Source of the DNA: Antedon bifida
Lineage: Eukaryota; Echinodermata; Crinoidea; Comatulida; Antedonidae
Length of the DNA: 64,000 nt
Direction of reading: 5' to 3'
NCBI GenBank assembly: GCA_963402885.1
Contig: OY727097.1
Location: 29,753,401 to 29,817,400 of the forward strand
A program made the position numbers and the translations under genes. Every line of letters begins with the position of its first letter. The first letter of the stretch is position 1. Positions 23,801 through 33,639 of the stretch are shown piece by piece. The notes under the pieces are model-generated. The model was given only the letters and a program-made list of their open reading frames with translations. It searched no databases and was not told the origin of the DNA.

Positions 23801-26800
23801 CCAAATTCACCAGTTCTTTGTGATGCCTGATCCCCAAATACACCAGTGCCTTGTGCTGCCTGACCTCCAAATGTAGAAGTTCCTTGTGATGTCTGACCTC
23901 CAAATGTGAAAGTTCTTTGTGATGTCTGACCTCTGAGGGCACCCATACCTTGTGATGGTTGACGTTGAACTCCAAATAAACTATTTGACTGCTGACTTCC
24001 AACCACACCAGTACTTGCTGATGACAGATTCCCAAAAGTCGAAGTACCTTGTGAGGGTGGTTGACTTCCGAAAAAGGAATTTGTATGTGATGGTCGAAAT
24101 AGACTAGTACTTTGTGATGTTTGACCTCTAAATCCACTGGTAACTTGTGATTGACCTCCGAATAAGCCAGTATGTTGTGATGTTTGACTTCCAGTATGTT
24201 GTGATGGCTGAATTGCAAAGGAACCTCTCCCTTGTGATGGTAAACTTCCAACTTGATCTTCAATTTCTGTTTGCTGGTTTCCAACTCCTCTAAATGATAC
24301 TTGTTGCAGATTTCCAGTAGATTGTTGGTTTCCAAAAGAAAAGCCTTGACGTTCAAACACTGCAGGTCGACCAAATTCAGATGGATTTTCTTGACTTCTA
24401 AAGACTGGTTTGTCATCTTTTAGCCGATTTCCAAAACTAAAACCATAATTGGCTTGTTGTTCAGATGCTGGAGGTGAATCATTATTTTCAACCAGAGAAG
24501 TGGGTTGATTTTTATCAGGTTTATTGTTCATATTTGTTTGTATTTCATAATTTGTAAACATGTTTTTACTGCTTTTTGATGAAATGTTTGGTTGACCGAG
24601 TGACTTTCCTTTATTTGCCATATAACAATGATAACGACACTCCTAAATGAATACAGAAAAAAGTAGTATAAATATAGAATTAATTTTTTAATTTCTAATG
24701 TAGATTGTTTTGCCACAGACATCAGTAAGGCAATTACATGGACAAGAAGAAATAAACTTACTTGTGTAAAATTACTGTAGTGGTGGTAGTGGCGATTATC
24801 ATAAATTCCTTTTTTTTAAGTAAAGGAATCTAATGTACAATACATTAAAATCACAGCAACTATTATTGTGATTCTTCTAAATTCCTTATTGAATCAATAG
24901 TAAACTTACCTCCAAACTAATGTTGCAAGTCTGAAAAAAAAATTCTTGATATTAAAGAGAAGCTTGTTGATGACGCTTTGCCAAATCCTGTCTAAAAGCA
25001 GGAAGCAACAACAAGAAAACCACCTTGCCAACACATTTTACACAAATGTCATCAAATTTTGTGACACAGACACAATATATTCACTCATGCATTACCGCAT
25101 TGAGTAACTTCAGTGAACTGCAAACGTTTTAGTGTGTTTTGTTACTAGGCAAAACAACATAACTTAACAACATATTATATAATAGATTGAAAATAAACCT
25201 TGTATAAATAAAAAAGTGCAATGAAGTTGATAATTGAAAATACTAGTTTGCTGGTATTAATACATATTTATTAAGAAAATTATTTTAAAAGTCCCTAAAA
25301 TATATTTCACAAAACACAATAGCTTTTCTGGGACAAACAAGGATAGAATGTAATGATTATTGTAGCCTTACCTCTACTTGCAAGCTGTTACAGTTACAAG
25401 CATATTGTGATGCAACACTTTCGCCTATAAAAAAACAAGACAAAATCGGACTAAAAGAAAGAACTTTGACATGTAGTATGAAATAAACTTCCAGGAATTA
25501 CATTAGGTAAAAATGAAATTTGAAAATTGAATAATTCAGCAAAGGGTAGGTTAAAAAGTCATAGGCACCTCTCCAAAAAAATAATGTAAAAAGGTATAGT
25601 AGTTATTTTATTATTATAGTTACTTCTCAGTGGTCTCAACACATTAGACAGGGACAATATCCACCAAAATAAGAATAGGCTTGGTCTTCTCTGTTGGTAA
25701 AATATTGCTAGTGAAAATATAGCATTACATTACAACTCCACTCTCAAGACTTGCAATAAGACTTTGTTTATGTAGAGCATCTTGTGTATATGTTTGTCTT
25801 GTGAACAGGATTGGCACCTTTAAGAAGGATAGTGAATGAATTCGCTTATGGTTATCCTATACAACAGCAGAAACAACAACATTTACCTGAGGGGAGTCCT
25901 GTCAACTTGAATTGCAATTCTCCCTCACTTACAAGTTCTATGTTGACTTCTTCTACAGTGTGATTGTTAATTGTGTTGTTTAGTTCTGCATATTCACTGA
26001 CAAGGTTTTGCAGTCTGCAAAATTTAAGAAAATACAGTACAGTAATACAATATGCTAAAATGTTCCTTGAACATTGAACATTGAACAGACCCAAACATTC
26101 TTGAACTTAAGCCTTGTCTACACTATCAAACTTTATGATTAAAAAATTCTCATGATCAATTTGTTCAAACATTAAACAATTACAGTATGTAAAAGTGAAC
26201 TTAACATATTTTAATGTGAACCTCAGTAAAGCTCTGTCTACACTATCAAAGTTTATAATATGTGACAAAAAAAATGTGATGTGCCCATTATATGGACATG
26301 ATGATGTCATATCACTACTATATTTAGGCACATCACAAAAGCAGCAACCATCACAATCTAGGCAATGCTTAGGTATACTATAATAGGTACTGTTGTTAAT
26401 AATTGAATAATTGTTTTAGCATTTATTGTTATTTTTTGGTATTTTATAAGGTTATCTGTGACAATTATGTGTTTGATCAAATAAAATTGGTTTAAGAGAG
26501 AGAACACATAACTAGGTACTACTATATACTTCACAAAAGTAAATTACCTTTTTTTTTTGTTTTGTATTGTTTAGATGGAAAGAAAAATGTTAATCATAAT
26601 TACAAATTAAACAGATACATAAATATAGAACCACGATCTTACTTGTTTTGCAAATCCATTGATTCAGAGATGTTCTGAAAAAAGAGTTTTTATAAGGTAT
26701 TTTCATAAATATATTTTGATAATAACCAGAAGCATAAGGTAGATAAATTTCACAATTTACAAAAAAATTGAAGTATTATGCTCAGAATTAGTTTGGACTT

Positions 26801-29178
26801 TTTACTAATAAAATACCCTGTTTACATTTCCTAGTAAAACTATGAAGTTTACATACCACGCCTCAATGGATGTAAACTCTGGAGTTACACACACATGCAA
26901 CTGGGCACACACCATACAAAACACAGGTTTTGACGTCCCAATGGATGTAAACTCTGGAGTTCTGCTAGGTGATGTGGAAAGTGTACAGATCTTACCTGTT
27001 GATTATTGGAATTGCCAGACACTATCCCATCATGCAACAACATTCTTTCCTCCAGCTCTTCCAATTTCCTGTTTAAAACATCAATAGATTGTTTGTGTGC
27101 ATCAAATTCATTACTCCTTGTTGCTATGGTTTCTTCTAACATCTTTTGTAAGCTTTCTTCTAGTGTGTCTAACCGATCCAACAGTAGACTCTTCTGACTC
27201 ACAAAATACTCCATTACATTGTGGGCCTTCATCTGTAAAAACTTCATAAACAGACAAGCAAGATTGTAAATAATATAATATAGTTTAATATATATTTATA
27301 TATTGTTATCAGGTTCAAGTTGCTATTTGTTTATTGTTTAATTTTGTATGTATCATATGTACTGTTGGGGCCCTTGTGAGACAAGCTTATGCAACTAGTG
27401 AGGACAGCCATTATCATTTGTAACTGAAGGTTGTGATGATGAATATGTACAGTAGAAAGTTATGATCATCTGATCATAGCTACACAATTGCACTTTGTAA
27501 ATGTTCTGTGCCACGATGGCATGCAGCATAGAAATCTTTATAGACAATATGCAATAAACAATTTTGTTTCAGTGACAGAGAAAGTGTTAATAAAGGAAAG
27601 GAATTAACATAAATGCTATGTATATTTTATATGCAAATGACAATAAATGGAAGTAATCTTCCACTGATTGAATGTATAAATTTTAAACATTTTATAAGTA
27701 CTGTATTACTTTTATTTTAAATTCATATTTACCTCCATTTGTTTTGATTTTCTTGTTTTCAGAACGAGTTTTGAAAAATCCTTACTTGAATTTAAAACAT
27801 CAACCATAGAGGAACTACTGCTCTTAAAAATGTAAGAAAAAAAAATTCAATGTTATAGTTGGTGGACAGTTTATACAATTTCCTGATGGTAAGAAAATGA
27901 AAACGGCCAACGCCTACTAAACACACCCAATTTTTTCTTCATACTTGACTTCTGCAAGTCAGCTTGTCAAACCATAAAACATCTCTATGGTCAGTAAAAG
28001 ACAATGGTGAATATAGCTGGCCTAACCCTTGTACTCAAGATGATGTTTAGTTAGACTGGATAAGTGACACCATTAACAATGAACCACTTTACAAAGATAC
28101 TAACCTTTGTTGTCATCTTTCCAGATATATTTTGATGACGTTTAACAGGCATCTCTGCATTTTCAATTTTAACATTTTCATTTACGCTTGAACGACCTTG
28201 GACATCAGTAGTAGAATCCTAGAACAAATGTTCAATAAAAAAAAGATCAATCAGTCAATAATTTATTTATTGTCAGAAAAACATGAAAGGCAAGAGGAGT
28301 TAAAAAATACTTGATTGCTCTAGTCTAGTTTACATAATAGAGAAAATACAGAATGAATTCTTAAATGTTACTTTATTGTACTAAATAAGTCTCATACAGA
28401 ACCATAATCTCTGTCTACACTATCAAACTACTGTAGTTTAAAAAAAAGCATGATGTGCCCTAATATGGTAGTGATATGACATCAGCGTTTCCATATATGG
28501 GCACATCACATTTTTTGTCTCATAAAGTTTGATAGTGTAGACAGAGCTATTGTTTAGTTATTTTTAGAACTATGATTACCTGTGATGCTTGTTGATGAGT
28601 TAAGATGGAAGGGGAATCTTTAGTTGGAAAACTCTCTAGTTTATCCCTTAGTGGCACCTTAGATTCTAGTAAAAACAACGCAAATATTAAAGTAAAATTA
28701 TATTGGGACAATATACAATGTCCTTATGTACACTTTTTTCAGTTCCTCTTGCCCACACACTTGATCCACCCCTGTCTTGTCCACTGCCAAGGTCGTAAAA
28801 CTATTAATATGTACTGAATAGTAATAGAGCCCTATTCACCAGGCAGGACAATAAAGTCTCCCATGATTAGGGGTTGCCCATATGAGTTCTGATCTGTAGT
28901 ATGATCATTATTATTTTCAAATACATCATCTTACTTGTTGTTGGTGCCTCGAAGATGTCTGTTATAACTTTAAATGTCAAGTCAAACCCATCCTGTGTTT
29001 TTGTCGATTTGTTGCATTTTGGACATGCAAATGAACTATCTTTAGCTGTAGACTTCCTTAACAGTTGTTTGCTGCAAACCTTGTCCAATGCACATTTTCG
29101 GCAGATGCTGTGACAGCAACTAAGGATGATGGAGGCACTGTTGGATCCGAAACATACACTGCATGTGATAACTTTCAT
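20866..29178 (-). CDS. RING finger - coiled coil - FG-repeat protein (10 coding exons, 1593 aa)
   Basis: Coding exons, 5' to 3': 28935-29178, 28580-28665, 28105-28218, 27733-27822, 26996-27232, 26643-26674, 25887-26014, 25372-25424, 24910-24930, 20866-24642. All have AG/GT borders, every phase matches, and they sum to 4,782 nt including TGA. Residues 6-55 form a C3HC4 RING: C6,C9,C21,H23,C26,C29,C52,C55. Next come a Ser-rich/charged linker (about 82-178), a coiled coil (about 180-290, with many L/E/K heptads), and a Cys-rich linker (about 319-342: ACNC, TC, EC, HC). The last exon then gives a G/S/T/Q-rich FG domain (about 400-1450) and an acidic tail with two psi-K-x-E SUMO-type motifs (IKQE, IKKE). 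No B-box or SPRY domain is seen, so it is not a standard TRIM. RING domains recruit ubiquitin E2s; FG repeats bind transport receptors and form nuclear-pore phases. A nuclear-pore or condensate-linked E3 is an inference. The 21- and 32-bp microexons make automatic gene models likely to miss the RING-FG connection. Confidence 0.85.
21455..21960 (-). repeat. 168-bp (56-residue) coding repeat, 3 copies, C-terminal to the FG array
   Basis: Three tandem copies of a 168-bp unit (anchor CCAATGGTAG at 21575, 21743 and 21911) encode a second FG repeat type: SxFGNQQISVTSTIGN, then SFGGQ, then SKFGRVSKTSSDAQKV. It carries more charge than the 11-residue array, so the FG domain has two compositionally distinct zones. 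Confidence 0.85.
22130..24190 (-). repeat. FG-repeat coding array, 11-residue unit (33 bp), with 429-bp higher-order duplication
   Basis: Inside the last exon of the RING-FG gene the reading frame consists of 11-residue units of the form FGGQTSQGTSA, with the FG dipeptide invariant and charged residues rare. A block of 13 units is duplicated almost exactly: the segment beginning near 23042 recurs near 23471 (429 bp = 13 x 33). A larger cassette with a Q-x-S/P-rich spacer (SLFGxQPPSQ, QSNSLFGVQRQPSQ) recurs near 22340, 22960 and 24050. Low divergence between copies indicates recent unequal exchange. Confidence 0.85.
25731..25828 (+). mobile_element. 5'-truncated SINE body in intron of RING-FG gene
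   Basis: Matches the reverse complement of 54090-54170 almost base for base, without the tRNA head. Confidence 0.75.
26107..26340. mobile_element. Composite M1-derived element in intron of RING-FG gene
   Basis: A lone M1 left end (26107-26128) is followed by ~100 bp (26129-26226) that is the reverse complement of 14965-15065. A 3'-truncated M1 copy (26229-26340) follows. It lies between coding exons 26014 and 26643. Confidence 0.75.
28408..28548. mobile_element. M1 MITE copy in intron of RING-FG gene
   Basis: Both TIRs present (TCTCTGTCTACACTATCAA .. GATAGTGTAGACAGAGCT), between exons 28218 and 28580. The right end is only ~30 bp from the donor of exon 28580-28665. Confidence 0.85.
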
Positions 29179-29191
29179 ATTCAACCGGAGT

Positions 29192-29700
29192 CTGGAATAA
29201 CAAACAGCTATCAAAATAATACATTAATTAAAGAAAAGTTGAATAAAATCAAAATATTATAATTATAAAATACCACGGCACCACAATAACAAGTACAAGG
29301 AAGGTCTAGGGCTAGGGGACAGCACTCGCCCTTCTTTCTACTAGGCTAGGCCTAGTACTTATAGTAGTAGAGAGGGCCAGGCTAGCTAGTAAGTAGAGCC
29401 TAGAATTAGATAACAGGCCTAATAGAATTTTAATAGGTTAGGGCCTAGGCTAGGCCTTTAGGCCTAGAGTAGGCCTAGATTATTAAGATAGTGGGTAGGA
29501 GGGCTGGTGGAGCTCACCCCTCTCTAAAGTGAAATGCATAACTGATGATTTAGCTGGACCAAACAACAGCATTGTATTATACTTACTATATGCTAGGTCG
29601 GTCAAAAGCGTAAAATATAAACACCACTCTCATAGGAAACAATAAAAAACAACAAGGCCTAGGCTAAGCACATCTCCTTGGCCTTCTAAGATAGTAAAAC
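29192..29700 (-). promoter_or_regulatory. Probable 5' UTR exon and intron of the RING-FG gene
   Basis: The coding exon begins at an acceptor (TTATTCCAG, exon base 29191), so a noncoding first exon is needed. A strong minus-strand donor (ATATA|GTAAGTATAA) lies at 29585-29586, which would put the leader exon at 29587 to roughly 29700 and the first intron at 29192-29586. The intron carries a dense cluster of TAGGCCTAG motifs (29330-29480). The transcription start is not visible. Confidence 0.45.
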
Positions 29701-30474
29701 ACGTCTTCTTTTCTTCTTAACTTCCTCTCCTTTCTTCCCTGCCTCCCTCTCGCGGGTGGTGGTGGTATTTTTGTTCAACAATTATTATAGAGGGCATTAT
29801 CAACAACTTGTTAAACACGTCCAATCCGACGAAATCGAATACCGCCCCCATTTTAGAATCTTCTTGTTATCGGACTGAAAAAAAAACACGATATTATGTA
29901 AGTCATTCTCATTCTCCCTCAATTTTTTATTTAATTGTAATGATAAATAAGCGAAATCCTACGTGTATACATTTTGAAACGATGTTTAGTTAGGATCGAC
30001 TAACCAGGGAAGGGACTACACAAACCCTTTTTTAGGAAACACCAGGGGGACAACCTTAAGTGGACATTTTTTCGAGCGCGTTAATCAAAGCGTCTGCATA
30101 GAGGAAACCCACCACCTCCTATTATTGGTGCTTAATGATAATGAGGATAAACAATAACATCCTAATAATGATAAACAAAACCAATTATTTGTTTCAATTG
30201 GAGAGTCATTGACCAAAGACCAAGGTTATACGGGTGATGAAAAAAACAATAAACTTACATAAGTATCGAACGTACGCACATACCGTACTTAATTAAATAT
30301 TGTATTGTTCTAAATAAACAATTATTATTTGTCACTATACGTGATGATTAATTTCATTTATGTAAACAATAAAGGATACCACTACTGTGGGGCGTTTGAA
30401 CTAATGACAGATAAGCTTGTGAAGATCTTCACGTGTGTAGTAAAACACGATGATGATTTCATCATAATTATATG

Positions 30475-30637
30475 AAGCTCTGTTTACACTATCGAACTTT
30501 ATGTGACAACAAATGTGATGTGCCCATTATATGGACATGATGATGTCATACCACTACAATATTTGGGTAGTATCCCTACCATATTTGGGATACACTTTCT
30601 TTTTCAAACTAGTTTGACAGTGTAGTAGACAGAGCTT
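30475..30637. mobile_element. M1 MITE copy
   Basis: Complete copy (AAGCTCTGTTTACACTATCG .. GTAGTAGACAGAGCTT), with a GTA duplication in the right TIR. Confidence 0.85.
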
Positions 30638-30867
30638 TATATTCGTCGCATGCAAACGCTTTTAACGACCGGTAGCACATTTCTTCATACTAAAATGAAT
30701 GCGCGTGTGAACGCACTATTGGACAAGTCAGTTTTGGACATCATTCATTTTAAGGTCCAATGGTACTGCTGCACAATAGTAGGCCAAACAAATATGAATA
30801 GTTATCCACTATTCCACGACATGGAACGTTTTATAATTATTTTTATATAAATTATCGACATCGTGGA

Positions 30868-31007
30868 TATAACGCAAATACTATACGCATGCAAGAAGTG
30901 AGTTGACCAATTACAAGCGACAATTCGATGGTCCATCGCGTTTTCATGGACAAATTACTTGCGTTGTGCTTACAACGTCCCTCTTACGTTGCGTCCAAGT
31001 GGGAACT
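30868..31007. mobile_element. M2 MITE copy, left end decayed
   Basis: Inner GTTGACCAATTACAAGCGACA and right end ACGTTGCGTCCAAGTGGGAAC are recognisable; the left TIR is degenerate. Confidence 0.6.
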
Positions 31008-31046
31008 AAAGTAATTAGGCATGAATTTAATTGCATTATCATCCTA

Positions 31047-31177
31047 AAGCTCTGTCTACACTATCAAACCTGGAAAAAAAAGTGCGTCGTGCCCAAATAT
31101 GGTAGTGATATGACATCATTGTGTCCATATATGGGAACATCGCATTTTTTGTAGCATAAAGTTTGATAGTGTAGCTT
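31047..31177. mobile_element. M1 MITE copy upstream of PH gene
   Basis: Intact left TIR; the right TIR is shortened by loss of GACAGA (GTGTAGCTT). Lies about 0.6 kb upstream of the PH-gene TATA box. Confidence 0.8.
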
Positions 31178-31586
31178 AAAGACGCGCCAAACAAACATTG
31201 TTGTATTATTAATTCAGTTAGTATGGAAAAATGATGTACAGTATTATTGCATTATGATTTAAAGCATCACAGAGATGACATAATTCGCCCTGGTAATAGT
31301 ACGTCGGTTTATAGTGAACTTGGTATATGGATTATGCCTAGTGGGCGTACACGGCACGCCCAGTGACGTAACTTTAATTTAGCCTATTTACTGCTCGCTG
31401 ACATGGAAAAGACTAATTAATAATTTGATTGTATATGAACTCATCAATTGCTATACACCGTCAATGTCATGATGCTGGTTAATGCACTCTCACATCTTTA
31501 TTACGAGTGCCCTATTAATGAGAGTCAATGACATTACCTGCTAGAAAGTGAAAAAACGACGGCCGTTCCACTATCTGTCAAACGTT

Positions 31587-31777
31587 AACCAATCAAAAGA
31601 CGTTGTATGATTGATTACCCAATCACAGAACGTTGTATTCATCGAAGCGTGAGTCATATGACGATTAGTGTAATATTGACTCACAGTAAACGAACGTGAT
31701 CTGGTTACCGTATTTGTGATATTTGTTATTGACTTTGCTGGCTATATAAACGATCGTCTGACGAAATAACATCAGTT
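31587..31777 (+). promoter_or_regulatory. Promoter of the PH-domain gene (CCAAT, AP-1 x2, TATA, Inr)
   Basis: TATATAAA lies at 31743-31750 and an Inr-like TCAGTT at 31772-31777, a normal TATA-to-start spacing of about 30 bp. TGAGTCA at 31650-31656 and TGACTCA at 31677-31683 are two perfect AP-1 (TRE) sites. CCAAT motifs lie near 31590 and 31617, within two similar copies of a CCAATCA..ACGTTGTAT block. The combination suggests a stress- or growth-factor-inducible gene. Confidence 0.7.
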
Positions 31778-31855
31778 AGCGATAGCCAAGCTTACAGGAA
31801 AGGTGTCTGAAAAAAAAAATAACAAAAGTATATCTTCGATATTTTCGTAATTAAA

Positions 31856-32494
31856 ATGGTTGGTTTTAACAAGAATAAGGAAAATCTTCTTTCTATCTTC
31901 GACATGGCAAATTCTTTACCTTCATCTGTTATGTTACAACCAGGAGCTGAGCTGAAAAGTGGAACTTTGTATCTCCACGTTGGACACAGACGTCAACGGA
32001 TGCTGGCGAAAGTGTACGCCAACACGTTAGATCCTCTTGTTGTTTTCTACCCAGACAAAGTACATTGTAAACATTGTGGATTGATGCGGTTAAGAAGTTG
32101 TACAATTACTGCTCTTCCAGGGGAGAGGGACTTCCTTGTCTCCCCAAAGAAAACAGACGATGGCAAAGCTATGGTGTTTTCGGCTGATTCTGCCGCGGAA
32201 AGAAACTCTTGGGTAAAAGCATTGTCATCTTACGAGGACAATTTGGGGAAAAAGATTGCATCTCTTCGCACCAGAAGGATGCCATCTTTAAATGAATCGT
32301 TAGAAGAGGATGAGGAAGCAGATGATAGTTCAAGGCAGGATGACAGGTTTAACATTCCCTCCAGAAGAACATCAAGACGTCCATCAACCGAGTTTGTTCG
32401 GCGGCGGAGATTCGTCGATCAGGAAAGGAAAATATTTGGTATTCAAAAGCAAAATTGTTGGAACACGGACAGACGTTCACAAGTCTGTAATTAA
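31856..32494 (+). CDS. PH-domain protein, intronless, 212 aa
   Basis: A single open exon preceded by a good promoter and followed by a 3' UTR with a poly(A) signal. Residues about 33-125 look like a pleckstrin-homology domain: an opening strand KSGTLYL, beta strands through LVVFYPDK, a typical closing segment VFSADSAAERNSWVKAL, and the conserved Trp at residue 119 in the C-terminal helix. Residues 144-160 are acidic. The tail is Arg-rich with repeated basophilic-kinase sites (RRMPS, RRTS, RRPS) that could also bind 14-3-3. PH domains usually bind phosphoinositides or protein partners. The small intronless layout recalls PHLDA-type genes, but orthology is not claimed. An alternative frame (32310-32549) is a shadow. 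An earlier start is excluded by stop codons upstream. Confidence 0.8.
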   Translation: MVGFNKNKENLLSIFDMANSLPSSVMLQPGAELKSGTLYLHVGHRRQRMLAKVYANTLDPLVVFYPDKVHCKHCGLMRLRSCTITALPGERDFLVSPKKTDDGKAMVFSADSAAERNSWVKALSSYEDNLGKKIASLRTRRMPSLNESLEEDEEADDSSRQDDRFNIPSRRTSRRPSTEFVRRRRFVDQERKIFGIQKQNCWNTDRRSQVCN

Positions 32495-33635
32495 ACTCTC
32501 ACCTGGAAATCTATGCAGAAGAATGGTTAGAATTTATTTTACTGGATGACATTGGAAAGTAGGGAACCTGGACACTTTATAAAATGAACTAAGATTGTGC
32601 CGGTTGCGGAATGATACAGTCATTATTTGAACTATATAATACTGTTGAATATTTCTACTGACATTTCAAGCAATGCGAGTTTGTGGCAATGAAACCGTTT
32701 CTGTTGAATATCTTGCCATTTGTACCTATATTATGTTAATATGTCTTTTAATCTATGATATTAAGGGTTAATTGTACGTTCCATAGTGTAATTTAACTGA
32801 AGGAATCAGTCATGCATAAAGACTCGAAGAGACATCAGGTTGACGCGCGCGTACAAAAGCCGTGCCGTTTTATCGGATTATGGACGCGCGCGTCGTACTA
32901 ACAATCTCTTCGTTGCATCGCTGACATTGCAGACAATAACACTTATTACTTTACTTTTGTTTAATTTAAAGTATGCATTGTTCAGAGAGGCGTGTAGCAT
33001 AAGTTGTTCTTAAATCTCATGACAATTCTGCAATAATAGATATTTTGTTCGCAATACATTGATGGGATAATGACCTATCATTTCCTTTGTTGAGAAAGCA
33101 TTTGTGTACGTATTATAAAATAATGCTTTATTAATTGATTTAAACGTGTGTGGGGGAGTTTTTGGCAACGGTGTAGGATAGGAACAAGTTATAACAATGA
33201 TTCAAATAATTATTGGCAAAGGCGTGTACTTAAATCTATTGTATTCTATCTATTGTTATTTTTTGCCATGACGTAGGCAATGTAAGTTACATTACTTTGC
33301 AATACAATGCTATGCGAATTATTTTCTAATTGTTTAACTTAAGTTTCATTGTTTATCAAAGCATGGGTGGAGGTATTCAACCTCGAGTAATATCCCATCG
33401 TCATTTAACCTAAAAACCATGGAAACACCATGGCCGTATGTTAGCAATTTGTGTTTTTATATGTTCAGAAAAATAACTTAAAATGTTGTTTATTTGGTTG
33501 TTATAATGGCAATAATAATTTTGGGCAAGCGTACGTCAACTCGTCAAAAGATGTATATTTTTTGTAAAATTTGTAAAGAGATTCTATTTAAAAAGTGCTA
33601 TTCATTGTGAAATAAAACAAAAAAGAAAAAATTAA
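32495..33635 (+). terminator. 3' UTR and poly(A) signal of the PH-domain gene
   Basis: No ORF follows the TAA stop. AATAAA at 33611-33616, followed by an A-rich stretch, is the best poly(A) signal and gives a 3' UTR of about 1.1 kb. The UTR includes an inverted repeat at 32826-32915. Confidence 0.6.
32826..32915 (+). repeat. Inverted repeat (potential RNA hairpin) in the PH-gene 3' UTR
   Basis: CGAAGAGA near the left end pairs with TCTCTTCG near the right end, and further in GACGCGCGCGT pairs with ACGCGCGCGTC, so two nested complementary arms surround a loop. It stands out as GC-rich in an AT-rich UTR. It could be a structural RNA element or an old small inverted-repeat element. Confidence 0.6.
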
Positions 33636-33639
33636 TTTG

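Noticed and set aside
23751-24416. 221-residue ORF overlapping the FG exon
   Set aside because: Shadow frame of the FG repeat array; the FG frame continues through to a good splice acceptor and stop codon.
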